Virus record (IMG/VR): IMGVR_UViG_3300020451_001669 | Coordinates: 1-62,849 of that record | Length of the DNA: 62,849 nucleotides | From: a virus | Strand: one strand, 5' to 3' | In this document: positions 43,201 to 50,591 of the stretch, in pieces | Layout: each line of letters starts with the position of its first letter | Numbering within the stretch: position 1 is the stretch's first letter | Notes under the pieces: generated by a model | Seen by the model: the letters and a program-made list of their open reading frames with translations, nothing else | What the model was told of the DNA's origin: nothing | Database searches by the model: none | Program-made: the position numbers and the translations under genes

Positions 43201-46081
43201 CCGTAAGTCTAAGAGAGAGGAACTGGTAAGAGAAGCTCAGATGATGGGCGGACAGATGCCAGCAGGCCTCGGAGACGGCGGAGCAGGCGGAGCGTCCCTT
43301 CCAATGCCTCCGGGCGAGGCAGGCGGCGAAGCCGTCGAGTCGTTCGATGCTGGCACTGATGAAGGCTTTGATGACGCAGGATCAGGCGATCTTGAAGCAG
43401 CCCCTCCCGGCAGCCGTTGCCCGGTTTGCGGTTCTGATGACGTAGATATTATCTCCGGCAAGGGAGCATGCAATAACTGCGGCGCTGAATATGCAATGAA
43501 GGTTGACATCGAAGTCTTGAAGTGGCCAGGCACTATGGAAGGCGAGAACGGCGACGATGCTGGCGACGAGTTCGGAGGCGAAGGCCTCGCTCTCGAAGAC
43601 GACGGCCTCGATCAAGAGCTTCCGGTAGCAGCATTTACTCGAATCACTGACAAGGCCATGGAGAAGCTTGCATCGAGCAAGATTGTCCTTGGAAGCGTCA
43701 GCCCGTATACCGGCTCGACCGATACCGTTGCTCTTGGCGATGGAAAGTATGTCTGCCTCGAAACCGGCAACCGCTACTCAATCCGTCAGGCAATGAAGGA
43801 CGATGATCTTTACCTGCAATGGGAATGGACGCATCGTCCGGCAGCAATGGACTGCGAGCCATGCAAGTCTGCCCGCAAGACCTTTGCTTCGGCTCTCAAG
43901 GACTTCGGACTGGACAACAACGAGTTTGATCAGATGAGTTTGGCTGACAGAGGTCGCACTATCCTTGCCATGAACGACAAGGGACTGTTGCGTCGAGTCA
44001 AGACCGCATCTGTTGAGGGCAACTCGCTACGCCACTTCAAGCAAGCATACGCTATCGGCGACAAGTTCCCGGTAGAGCGCTGTAGAGAACTTATTGCTCG
44101 TCGCTTTGGCGAGAACGCTATCGCTATGAGCGGACCGGATGAGGGAAGCAACCTCGCAGACTCGATCTGCAAGAGGCTCTCCACCGCCGGTATCTACAGC
44201 GATAACATCGCTATCAAGGTAGCAGAAACTTGGAAGGATCCTGACGGCTGCGTAATGTGCCTTGAGGACTTCATCCGAGGAGGCTTTACTGCTAAGCAGG
44301 CTAGCTTTATCTGCGATCAGCTAAGAACTAAGTATGCTCAGGCAGTTGAGTTCTTGGCCGACGAGCTTGATGGCGACTTCGATGACGGAGGTATGGATGA
44401 AGTAGTCGTAGATGACGCCCCAATGGACGGATTCGAAGACTCCTTTGACGACTCTGTTGACCCATTCTCTGACGACATGGGCGGCGGCGAGTTCGTAACC
44501 GTAAACCTTCCTCTCGATGTTCTCGAAACGTTCGACGAAGAAATCGATAAGGCTCTCGGAGTCGATCCGGCAACCGAAGAGCATCACGATGAGTCTGCAC
44601 TCCCAGAAGGCGACGTAGAGATGGCATTGCCAGAAGACGCTGCTGAGGATATTGGAGAGGTAGCAGATGAAGCTCTCGACACCGCTGTTGAGGTAGCTGA
44701 TGGCATCGAGGATGCATTCGAAGGCGGCGATGGCGACGACGGCGATGATGATGACGACCCGTTTGACGGCGGACCATCCGGTTCGGACGCTGACGGCGAG
44801 CCAGACGACGCCGACAAAGAGGGCATGGGTATGAGCATGCCGTCCGGAATGGGCGATATGTCAACAATGTCTGCCGAAACTGCAGAAAATAAGAAGGAAT
44901 CTTCTAGCGATTCTCAGAATGCTGAAGATAACTCAGAAGAGGAGCATTCAATGCGAGAAGCGTCTGACATGGCTGATGTATTCAAGAGGGGTCGAATCTC
45001 TTCGTCCCACAAGGTCAACCTAGACCTTTCCGCTGTTGCTGAGCTTCTGAGCAAGGAAGCTGGCGATAGCAGCATCACCCATCAGAATGTCCAAGATGAT
45101 TCGGATACCAAGCCTTACTCGGCTTCCAATGGATCGGCTATGGGGCATGAGGATAAGTTCTCCGCTGAAGACCCATCTGCACCATCCGCAGGAACCGGAG
45201 CAACCATGGGCAATGAGTCGAATGACCTTGCCAAGACGGATGTTCCAACTGTTCCGGCTGGCGGTTCCCCAATGGGTAACGAAGGCGAACAGGGTTACAC
45301 TCCTGAGAAGGGCCACGACTACACCGGCGGCGATCAGGGAGCAGGTAACAGCAAGGCTGCTTCTACCAAGGCTCAGCAGGACGATCTCGCAGAGCGTTTG
45401 ATCGCAACTGCAGATTCGAAGCTTGATGAGGCCAAGCCAGTATCGGATGACGGAGACGTTCAACCGATTTCTAACAACAAAGACCACTCGCATACCCCGG
45501 AAGGCTCGAAGATCAAGCCATTCGAGGAGAGCGATCACGCAGAAACCGATTCGGTCCCTGAAGAGGGTTCCGGAGCGTTCATGGGCCATGAGGAAGAGAG
45601 CATCGGCGATGTTCCAAAGGCTCCTGATCATCAACCAGAAATCCCAGAGGGCGGCGGCGTAAATGAGCATTACGACAAGAACGATCGCTATGCCCCTGAG
45701 AAGCAAACAGATTTGAAAGGCACGGTCATCGCGCGTAGCGATGAGGAGTCTAAGACTGCCCGACAGAATGCCGCAATCCGAGTAGCTGGACGCATGCTTG
45801 AAGCTAAGAGAATCTCCGCAGAGCAGTTGCCTGCGAAGATCGCTGAGCTAGAGAGATATGAAGTCGAGCAGATCAAGGATTTTGAAAAGGCCATGTTCGG
45901 AGTTGTTCGCAAAGGGCTCGACACCGTAGCGCAGGGTTCCGAAACCGCATTGGTTATCCCTGAAAGCAGCAATGTAAAGGATGCTTCGACGGAACTAACA
46001 AAGCAAATCCAAGGGCTCTTTGAGCTTGATCGACGCAACCGCGCTGCTGACGACGATCCCAATGCAGACCTGAAGCGTTAA
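40262..46081 (+). CDS. Giant prohead protease-scaffold fusion
   Basis: 1939 aa. Residues about 50-260 match the head-maturation-protease family of large myoviruses: LFVKVFAIKKDEVNDNGDAF, CPVFVNHQNDDVEKARGRV, GYITGTSMGAQVGYSLCSIC and a Cys/His site CHNKAHSADEFCSH, then DSFVVNPACHDCLVC. The rest is scaffold-like: ITE/Q-x-QL repeats (residues about 557-690), a four-Cys zinc ribbon near 1053-1077, a very acidic stretch near 1360-1560, MGxE repeats (about 1620-1785) and a conserved helical C-terminus. K-T-A sites occur at about 288, 545, 932, 977, 1247 and 1831. Protease and scaffold are usually separate genes. Confidence 0.82.
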   Translation: MALNKRGSHSMPIEALNMPKNWDMINTSGLAKAASMTKDKGVDLNGFDLEAAAKEHPEHLFVKVFAIKKDEVNDNGDAFCEAELKRAAQTFIGCPVFVNHQNDDVEKARGRVMHAWYDDSAGGIYCINRVDKVAYPQLARGIQEGYITGTSMGAQVGYSLCSICHNKAHSADEFCSHVKNSKTRKFSGKIKNAYHDSPCSPEDDDPLTGKKKGEEEILEHKEAQVFEWNYDIKFIEDSFVVNPACHDCLVCDILDVSNIQSKLSSQISELQKVASKYEEGMAKNQISKTAGKMEIQALNDAMNLIEKVTRSILAQKQYVDMEYASDLVEVLADLQSSTDELIEMGYSSLPSPDEEDIAFGTDDPASPAEQGGAEQVSPGSIGQDQPSQQPSQQPSAPAQPQFSGVSSSPAAEVGTVTRPNFSAASQDTKEEFTRTADNISKKLHRINAGLKMASQLWELRRKQVTEPDSVYEASNGSRKITIAKMDDGEMYVGEWQKDKLVSWSSADKYDHDWRMMMANKPHEAAKQILSSLEKESDSAMAKENKTAAGRGVTEEQAEVITQKQLDKANLELHGRQEDHYNTITEGSEQIGGDERVNDTTSQSPQVRKDNPYEFITEAQLQEITEEHMTRWSSYPEVITEKQWDEMSRLVSSILPDDWTESITQQQLISLRDSHSWVDPDFITQEQLENQGSTLPQGDQTARWKAASTFDAKALVEAATASVSDAIAKYNLSPADVRKAVAEFSRSPQHQMKAAYLTLVNALPAKIADRKAELHRNNYFAKVAGRKSSVKPIDGLLSAIADNIGYASAPDMLDAVQFVSNDMQALANCERIAMQKLASVEAEEEVVDKQSAFRNAFAQLEDDGLYKVCGTFNEDLGGVDLNDRSTFLRSVLAYSQEKLNGAEVILSNVKVDEDLGIFEAVLKSASVATEEEKTAFSSLGLAKAADAESGRPESGESFSAYVNSQHDDDGEDSDGDEKTASRKSKREELVREAQMMGGQMPAGLGDGGAGGASLPMPPGEAGGEAVESFDAGTDEGFDDAGSGDLEAAPPGSRCPVCGSDDVDIISGKGACNNCGAEYAMKVDIEVLKWPGTMEGENGDDAGDEFGGEGLALEDDGLDQELPVAAFTRITDKAMEKLASSKIVLGSVSPYTGSTDTVALGDGKYVCLETGNRYSIRQAMKDDDLYLQWEWTHRPAAMDCEPCKSARKTFASALKDFGLDNNEFDQMSLADRGRTILAMNDKGLLRRVKTASVEGNSLRHFKQAYAIGDKFPVERCRELIARRFGENAIAMSGPDEGSNLADSICKRLSTAGIYSDNIAIKVAETWKDPDGCVMCLEDFIRGGFTAKQASFICDQLRTKYAQAVEFLADELDGDFDDGGMDEVVVDDAPMDGFEDSFDDSVDPFSDDMGGGEFVTVNLPLDVLETFDEEIDKALGVDPATEEHHDESALPEGDVEMALPEDAAEDIGEVADEALDTAVEVADGIEDAFEGGDGDDGDDDDDPFDGGPSGSDADGEPDDADKEGMGMSMPSGMGDMSTMSAETAENKKESSSDSQNAEDNSEEEHSMREASDMADVFKRGRISSSHKVNLDLSAVAELLSKEAGDSSITHQNVQDDSDTKPYSASNGSAMGHEDKFSAEDPSAPSAGTGATMGNESNDLAKTDVPTVPAGGSPMGNEGEQGYTPEKGHDYTGGDQGAGNSKAASTKAQQDDLAERLIATADSKLDEAKPVSDDGDVQPISNNKDHSHTPEGSKIKPFEESDHAETDSVPEEGSGAFMGHEEESIGDVPKAPDHQPEIPEGGGVNEHYDKNDRYAPEKQTDLKGTVIARSDEESKTARQNAAIRVAGRMLEAKRISAEQLPAKIAELERYEVEQIKDFEKAMFGVVRKGLDTVAQGSETALVIPESSNVKDASTELTKQIQGLFELDRRNRAADDDPNADLKR
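41928..42336 (+). repeat. ITE/Q-x-QL protein repeats
   Basis: Inside the giant scaffold, about five to six short repeats follow the pattern [VFS]-IT-[EQ]-[KAQE]-Q-[LW], for example VITQKQLDK, FITEAQLQEI, VITEKQWDEM, SITQQQLISL and FITQEQLENQ, spaced roughly 20-40 residues apart. They look like helical binding units repeated along a scaffold. Confidence 0.75.
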
Positions 46082-46132
46082 GGTATAGAGATAGTTCAAC
46101 TCTCAAAAAAGAAACTCTAAGGAGAAAGAACA

Positions 46133-46678
46133 ATGGCACTTATTGAAGTACAGCACCTAATCCCGACCTCGTTCGACGTTGATCCAGACCACGATGCAGT
46201 CAACAACCCAATCATTGAGGGACAGCTTGTCGCTCTTGATGCAAACGGCTACGTCACCGAGTCCAACGTCACGACTCGCGCAGTTGGTATCGCAGGCGAC
46301 ACGATCGCTTCCGATTCTGGCTACACCCCTTACGCTGCTGACATCGTTGTCAACAGCGGCGGAGCAACTCGCTCCACCTCGAACCGCGTCTCTGATATGT
46401 ACAACGAGACTCTCGGTTCAGGTAAGATGACTGTTTACATTTCTGGCGGCGAGTTCTTGACCGACCAGTATGACGCATCGCCTTCGGCCTCTTGGACGCC
46501 GGGCGCTGACGCATACGCAACGTCAACCGGACTCTTCTCGCCAGATGACCCAGGTTCCGGTCGTATCGTCGGAACGATCCTCAGCGGTCCATCCGCTGTT
46601 GAGAGCGGCGTCCCAGGCACCGATATCCGCGGTTCCATCACGCTGGGCAACTTTGTCCGCATCAAGCTGGGCCTCTAA
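46133..46678 (+). CDS. Capsid decoration protein
   Basis: 181 aa, beta-rich, without Cys. The start MALIEVQHLIPTSFDVDPDH, followed by IIEGQLVALDANGYVTES and TRAVGIAGDTIASD, is typical of head decoration or head-fibre base proteins that sit next to the capsid gene. It has a strong ribosome site (AAGGAG), and the leader sequence AAACTCTAAGGAGAAA is repeated before the capsid gene. Third-position C and G codons dominate, indicating very high expression. It lies between scaffold and capsid genes, as decoration proteins usually do. Confidence 0.8.
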   Translation: MALIEVQHLIPTSFDVDPDHDAVNNPIIEGQLVALDANGYVTESNVTTRAVGIAGDTIASDSGYTPYAADIVVNSGGATRSTSNRVSDMYNETLGSGKMTVYISGGEFLTDQYDASPSASWTPGADAYATSTGLFSPDDPGSGRIVGTILSGPSAVESGVPGTDIRGSITLGNFVRIKLGL

Positions 46679-46730
46679 TCTTAGTTAGAGACAGCAGAGG
46701 TTGATTCTTATTGACCTGTAAAGCAAGAAA

Positions 46731-46753
46731 GAAAACTCTAAGGAGAAAAGAAA
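46731..46753 (+). promoter_or_regulatory. Strong ribosome-binding leader, same as at 46110
   Basis: AAACTCTAAGGAGAAA precedes both the decoration gene (about 46115-46130) and the capsid gene (about 46734-46750), seven to nine bases before ATGGCACT. The shared leader suggests tuning for the two most abundant virion proteins. Confidence 0.7.
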
Positions 46754-47632
46754 ATGGCACTAACTAAGATTTCTGATGACAAGAAGGAAGCGATTATCGC
46801 TCAGGCTCTAGAGACTGACGAGGGTCGCGTAGCATTGGCTCAGGCCATGGTCGAGCCAATCCGTCGTTCGCTTGAGTACCAGGCAGTCGGTCGTAAGCTT
46901 CTCATGGTTGACGAGTTGCCTCAGGGCGCTCTCGCTCGCTACGAGCGCGACCTTGCAGCAACGGCTCACATCGTCGCCCGTCGAGGCGCTGTTCCTGATC
47001 AGATTCAGGAAGGCGAGGAAATCCTTGTCCCAACTTGGGAGATCGCTGCTAACCCAACGATCCGTCTCTCTGAGATCAAGGCTCGTCGCTTCTACATCGT
47101 AGACCGCGCTCAGATCAAGGCTAAGGAAGCAATCCAGAAGGAAGAGGATTCTCAGATCTTCAACGCTCTGATCGCTGCAGCCGACAACCGCGCTACCGCT
47201 GGCGACCCGCAGGTCGTTACGGATATCGGTTCGCTCAGCACCACTTCCTTGAACTCGGCCTTCCGTTACATTGAGCAGCACGACCTCGTTGCAACCAAGA
47301 TCGTTGTTCACGCTAACCGCTACGCAGATATCCGTACCTTTGGTAAGGACTTCTACGATGAGGCAACCCAGCGCGAAATCTTGACGACCGGACTCTACGG
47401 CCACCTCTGGACCGCAGACATCCACGTCTCCTCGCGTATGGACCCGGCTACCGTCTTGGTAGTTGCATCCCCAGACACCGTTGGAGCATTCCCGATCCGC
47501 CAGGACATCACTGTCCTTCCGGCTGACGATCCAAAGAAGCTCCGCCTCGGTTGGGTCATCTACGAAGAGGTTGGTATCGCGATCATCAACGACTACGCAA
47601 TCGCTAAGATTGAAGTCACTGACGCATCGTAA
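46754..47632 (+). CDS. Major capsid protein (HK97 fold)
   Basis: 292 aa. The N-terminal helix (VALAQAMVEPIRRSLEYQAV), VPTWEIAANPTIRLSEIKAR, the long spine helix around RAQIKAKEAIQKEED, and the closing strands WVIYEEVGIAIINDYAIAKI fit the capsid family of large myoviruses. It has no large N-terminal delta domain, consistent with a separate scaffold (the 1939-aa protein). Codons are strongly biased towards C-ending ones. It is followed by two hairpins, the second a strong terminator. Confidence 0.9.
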   Translation: MALTKISDDKKEAIIAQALETDEGRVALAQAMVEPIRRSLEYQAVGRKLLMVDELPQGALARYERDLAATAHIVARRGAVPDQIQEGEEILVPTWEIAANPTIRLSEIKARRFYIVDRAQIKAKEAIQKEEDSQIFNALIAAADNRATAGDPQVVTDIGSLSTTSLNSAFRYIEQHDLVATKIVVHANRYADIRTFGKDFYDEATQREILTTGLYGHLWTADIHVSSRMDPATVLVVASPDTVGAFPIRQDITVLPADDPKKLRLGWVIYEEVGIAIINDYAIAKIEVTDAS

Positions 47633-47659
47633 TAGAGACACCTAGTTTCTCTTAGAAAT

Positions 47660-47688
47660 GAGGTCTCCGGAGCTTTGCTCCTAACCTC
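47660..47688 (+). other. Hairpin in the capsid mRNA 3' end
   Basis: GAGGT (47660-47664) pairs with ACCTC (47684-47688), and GGAGC/GCTCC pair inside. There is no T-run. It may stabilise the 3' end of the capsid transcript ahead of the terminator. Confidence 0.5.
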
Positions 47689-47707
47689 TTCTACCAAAAC
47701 TTCTATG

Positions 47708-47735
47708 AGAAGGGCAGGCATTCGCCTGCCCTTCT
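47708..47735 (+). terminator. Strong intrinsic terminator after the capsid gene
   Basis: A perfect 12-bp stem (AGAAGGGCAGGC with GCCTGCCCTTCT) and an ATTC loop, followed by TTGTAATTT. It closes the head-gene transcription unit. Confidence 0.9.
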
Positions 47736-47796
47736 TGTAATTTGAAGGTTGGTAGTCTATAGCTGTCGAAATATACAGAAACAGTTGGAGCGGCTC

Positions 47797-48270
47797 ATGG
47801 CTAATAACTTCATTGACCCAGATGATTTTGATCTAATCTCTCAATCATACTCGAATGCGTTTGAATCTTTGAACTCAGCAAAGAGTCATTTATTTGATGC
47901 TGTGTATCGCATTGTAACTTCAAATGAGACAATAATCGAGATTGACCTGCTCAACGAGTTCTGGAACGTATATCAACTGAATTCGCAGTCTCTTTCGAGT
48001 CTAACCCCCTTCCTTTCGAGCGTTAGGGCTTTGAACAATCATATTCTCAAGCGAGCCAATGTTGTTGATGTGAATGATTACCTTGATGCATTTTCGATAG
48101 TTGTTCCAGATGCGTGGGCGGCTCTTAGCGAAGCTGTAGGTATGCCGATCGATGGACAATCGCCCATGGCTCCTCCGCCTCCTCCACCTGGACCTCCGCC
48201 TCCTCCGATATCAATGGCATCTAGCGGCGGCGGGACTGGCGGCGGCGGATCAGGCTCGTTTATGCCATAG
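47797..48270 (+). CDS. Polyproline-tailed protein, paralogue of 20709-21173
   Basis: 157 aa from the ATG at 47797, which has TTGGAG 7-8 bases upstream; the frame opens at 47749. The first 125 residues form a helical domain with SVRALNNHIL and DAFSIVVPDAWAAL, shared with 20709-21173. The C-terminus is APPPPPPGPPPPPISMASS, then GGGTGGGGSGSFMP. The same ending occurs at 1-177, so polyPro plus Gly-rich plus FMP is a recurring C-terminal module. It may act as a flexible stalk or attachment point on the virion. Confidence 0.78.
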   Translation: MANNFIDPDDFDLISQSYSNAFESLNSAKSHLFDAVYRIVTSNETIIEIDLLNEFWNVYQLNSQSLSSLTPFLSSVRALNNHILKRANVVDVNDYLDAFSIVVPDAWAALSEAVGMPIDGQSPMAPPPPPPGPPPPPISMASSGGGTGGGGSGSFMP

Positions 48271-48349
48271 GATGTGTATTCTCATCCCTTTGGAGCCATC
48301 TGTTCGATAATTGGAAAGTCGCAAGCTGCAATAACAAGGAGCAAGGAAT

Positions 48350-48838
48350 ATGAATCTGACAATCACTCTGCGAGAACTATCTCCGATTATTCAAAGTCTC
48401 AACAGCTTTGTGCAGGTACCGCTTCCTGCCAAATACTCATGGAGACTCGGCAAGGTCATGAAGAAGCTTCAGGCTGAAGTTGACGAGTTTACCAAGAGCA
48501 GAACCGCTTTGTTTGAGAAGTATGGCGAGCAAATCGAGGAAGAGAACAGGGCAAACCTGCCTCCGGGCACGCCTCCAGGCAAGCAGTTCAAGATCAAAGA
48601 AGAGAACATGGAGGTCTTTAGTCAGGAGCTTGAGGAGTTGCTCTCTGAGTCAATAACCATCAGTTTTGACCCGATCCCGCTTTCTCTTGTCGAGGGATCG
48701 TCTATGACTATCGCTGATATGGCAAATCTTGAAGTCTTCTTTGAAGATGACGAGCATCCTGCAGAAACGGATGTTGTTGAGCAAATTGCAACTCCGTCTG
48801 AGTCTGAAGAGGAAACCGAAGCAGTTTCCTCGAAGTGA
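48350..48838 (+). CDS. Small phage protein, DUF1617-like
   Basis: 162 aa. YSWRLGKVMKKLQAEVDEFT followed by KSRTALFEKYGEQ resembles the helical core of DUF1617-type phage proteins. The C-terminal region (ITISFDPIPLSLVEG, MTIADMANLEVFFED) is beta-rich with an acidic tail. AAGGAATATG provides the start. It is the last gene before the structured RNA locus. Confidence 0.65.
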   Translation: MNLTITLRELSPIIQSLNSFVQVPLPAKYSWRLGKVMKKLQAEVDEFTKSRTALFEKYGEQIEEENRANLPPGTPPGKQFKIKEENMEVFSQELEELLSESITISFDPIPLSLVEGSSMTIADMANLEVFFEDDEHPAETDVVEQIATPSESEEETEAVSSK

Positions 48839-48849
48839 TAACTTGTAAT

Positions 48850-48873
48850 GTCGCTGCAGTAGCGACTTGTATT
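48850..48873 (+). terminator. Weak terminator-like hairpin
   Basis: GTCGCT pairs with AGCGAC (48850-48866) around GCAGT, followed by TTGTATTT. It may partly separate the upstream gene from the RNA locus. Confidence 0.45.
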
Positions 48874-48892
48874 TACGAAAGGGGTACATACC

Positions 48893-48988
48893 ATGTCTAG
48901 TTGTCCATTTACCGCCGAAAACAGAAACTCCGCCCCCCAGGTACAAGATAAGCGAATTATGCTCCTCTCCGGAGGGCTCGTTAGCTAA
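48893..48988 (+). CDS. Possible 31-residue peptide
   Basis: The open frame MSSCPFTAENRN... ends LLSGGLVS then TAA. AAAGGGG lies eight bases upstream, a good ribosome site. Its 3' part overlaps a stable CCTC/GAGG hairpin. It could be a leader peptide for the structured RNA behind it, or chance. Confidence 0.3.
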   Translation: MSSCPFTAENRNSAPQVQDKRIMLLSGGLVS

Positions 48989-49134
48989 GCCTAGGGCTTG
49001 GCTCAGGAACTCGCGCTAGGGAACTAGCAGCCCCGATTTCGGTTGGGGCCAGAGCAGGCGGACGACTCGGCATGGTGTGCAGAGAATCGAGAAACTCGAT
49101 CAGCTAGGTTCGATTCCTAGGTCCGCAGCTTTAG
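48958..49134 (+). ncRNA. Structured RNA locus with a tRNA-like 3' domain
   Basis: Dense perfect hairpins occur in this gene-free stretch: CCTC/GAGG near 48964-48975, AAGCC/GGCTT near 48988-49000, GCTAG/CTAGC near 49015-49028 and GCCCC/GGGGC near 49030-49049. They are followed by a tRNA-like fold (49057-49127) and a terminator. Such a density of stems in about 180 bases is unusual for this phage's spacers and suggests a functional RNA. No 5' strand able to make it a one-piece tmRNA was found. Confidence 0.5.
49057..49127 (+). ncRNA. tRNA-like structure without a decoding anticodon loop
   Basis: Acceptor stem GCGGAC (49058-49063) pairs with GTCCGC (49121-49126). The T arm is canonical: CTAGG, TTCGATT, CCTAG, directly contiguous with the acceptor strand. 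A D-like arm (CTC/GAG, loop containing GG) follows the acceptor. In place of an anticodon arm there is a six-pair hairpin, ATCGAG/CTCGAT, with a three-base AAA loop. No U33 is available in any seven-base reading and no CCA is encoded. It is therefore a degenerate or non-decoding tRNA-like element rather than a working tRNA. Confidence 0.55.
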
Positions 49135-49157
49135 TACGGCCCGAAAGGGCCGTATTT
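49135..49157 (+). terminator. GNRA-loop terminator hairpin
   Basis: TACGGCCC pairs with GGGCCGTA around a GAAA tetraloop (49135-49154), followed by TTT. The T-run is short, but the eight-pair stem is very stable. It ends the RNA locus 25 bases before the glycosyltransferase start. Confidence 0.7.
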
Positions 49158-49181
49158 CATGTACTTGTCGATAGACCAGAT

Positions 49182-50591
49182 ATGAAGTTCATCAACTCAA
49201 CTGGCAACTCAGTATACCTCGAAGACATTGATCGTAATGTTCTTTTTGAAGAGGGCAAGATCGAGTCTATCGACGTTGACGACATACTCAAGAGTAACTC
49301 GTTTCAACAGCTTGTTCTTCTTGGGGCATTTGATATTGTCGAGCATGGATCGAGTCGGATTGAGAAAAACTTGGCCCGACTTAGAGCCGAGAGGGATTCC
49401 GAAGGAAAGAATGATGAAACAGAAGATGAGGAGCCACGCATGCCGAGCGGCATAGAACCTGAAGTCATTATCAAGGGCCATTTCTATGAAGCCGGAGGTT
49501 ACGCCAAGGTCAATAGGAACTTGGCATTCGGACTTGCTAAGTCGGGCATCAATGTAGAGATTGATGCAACGAATAAGCTCAAGAGCGACCTTAATGAAAT
49601 CGAGGCTCGGGCACTAAATAGCTTGACTCGCAAGGTTGGCAACAAGGCCATTCGCATTGATAGCATCATCCCTAGTTTCAGCCGTATTAGTCCCAAGATG
49701 CCATATCGCATTCTTTATACGACAATCGAGGCGACCACTGTGCCCGAGCAGACTGTCAATGTTTGCAATGCGTATGATGAGTTATGGGTAACTTCCGATT
49801 TCTGCAAAACGGTTCTCGAAGAGGCAGGAGTAAAAAGGCCGATACTGGTCATGCCTGCAAGCGTTCAAACAAACTTGTATCATGAGAACCATGAAGCTCA
49901 TGAATTTCGTCCCAAGCTCAAAGATTTTGTGTTCGTTAGCCTGTTTGGATGGGGATATCGCAAAGGCTATGATGCCCTCCTGAGAGCTTATCTTGAAGAG
50001 TTTGATGGCGACGATGATGTTTCTCTCCTGATTGTTAGTCGATATCAGCAATCCTCAAAACGCTCTGATGTCATACGTCAGGAGATTGAGAAGTTCATAA
50101 AGAAGTATGGCAAAGGTAATCCGGCTCATATAGCTCGATGCAGTAGGGTCATTCCTGAGCATGAGTTGCCTCGCATTTACAAAGCTTGCGATGCGTTTGT
50201 CCTTCCTTCTCGCGGAGAAGGATTTGGACTTCCATACTGCGAGGCCTCTCTCTGCGGGCTGCCTGTTATAGCTACAAATCACAGCGGTCAGACGATGTTC
50301 TTGAATAAAGACAACAGTAGTTTGGTCGATATAGATACATTAGCAAAGGTGACTCCTGGCAGTTCCCATGTTCATTATTGGGACAATCAGATGATGCCAT
50401 CGTTGAAAAGCAACGCATTCATTCAGGACTTGGGTTCTGCAATGAGAGATGTCTACGAAAACTATGATGAAGCATGCAAAAAGAACAAGCTCTTGCAGTC
50501 TGATTTGCGAGAGAGCTACTCGTTCTCCGTAAACGCAGAAAGAGCGTCAAAGAGGTTGAAAGAGATATGGCAAGAGGTACGACCAAGCTAG
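49182..50591 (+). CDS. GT-B glycosyltransferase (family 4-like) with phage N-terminal domain
   Basis: 469 aa from the ATG at 49182. The longer frame from 49077 reads through the tRNA-like RNA and terminator and is rejected. Residues 1-70 (VYLEDIDRNVLFEEGKIESI, SFQQLVLLGAFDIV) look like a small phage adaptor domain. The rest is a GT4-type enzyme: GHFYEAGGYAKVNRNLAFGL, FVSLFGWGYRKGYDALLRAY, and the E-x7-E site in RGEGFGLPYCEASLCGLPVI. It transfers a sugar from a nucleotide donor; the target (virion protein, DNA or host glycan) is unknown. It overlaps the next gene by 25 bases. Confidence 0.88.
   Translation: MKFINSTGNSVYLEDIDRNVLFEEGKIESIDVDDILKSNSFQQLVLLGAFDIVEHGSSRIEKNLARLRAERDSEGKNDETEDEEPRMPSGIEPEVIIKGHFYEAGGYAKVNRNLAFGLAKSGINVEIDATNKLKSDLNEIEARALNSLTRKVGNKAIRIDSIIPSFSRISPKMPYRILYTTIEATTVPEQTVNVCNAYDELWVTSDFCKTVLEEAGVKRPILVMPASVQTNLYHENHEAHEFRPKLKDFVFVSLFGWGYRKGYDALLRAYLEEFDGDDDVSLLIVSRYQQSSKRSDVIRQEIEKFIKKYGKGNPAHIARCSRVIPEHELPRIYKACDAFVLPSRGEGFGLPYCEASLCGLPVIATNHSGQTMFLNKDNSSLVDIDTLAKVTPGSSHVHYWDNQMMPSLKSNAFIQDLGSAMRDVYENYDEACKKNKLLQSDLRESYSFSVNAERASKRLKEIWQEVRPS

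Noticed and set aside
44328-44867. Minus-strand ORFs opposite the acidic scaffold region
   Set aside because: Antisense of GAC/GAG-rich codons gives long open frames with Arg-rich nonsense composition.
48893-49127. One-piece tmRNA (small ORF plus tRNA-like 3' end)
   Set aside because: The acceptor 5' strand sits right before the tRNA-like domain instead of far upstream, the ORF does not end in an ALAA-like tag, and CCA is not encoded.
49077-49181. N-terminal extension of the glycosyltransferase ORF
   Set aside because: It translates the tRNA-like RNA and the terminator hairpin; the internal ATG at 49182 gives a normal start.
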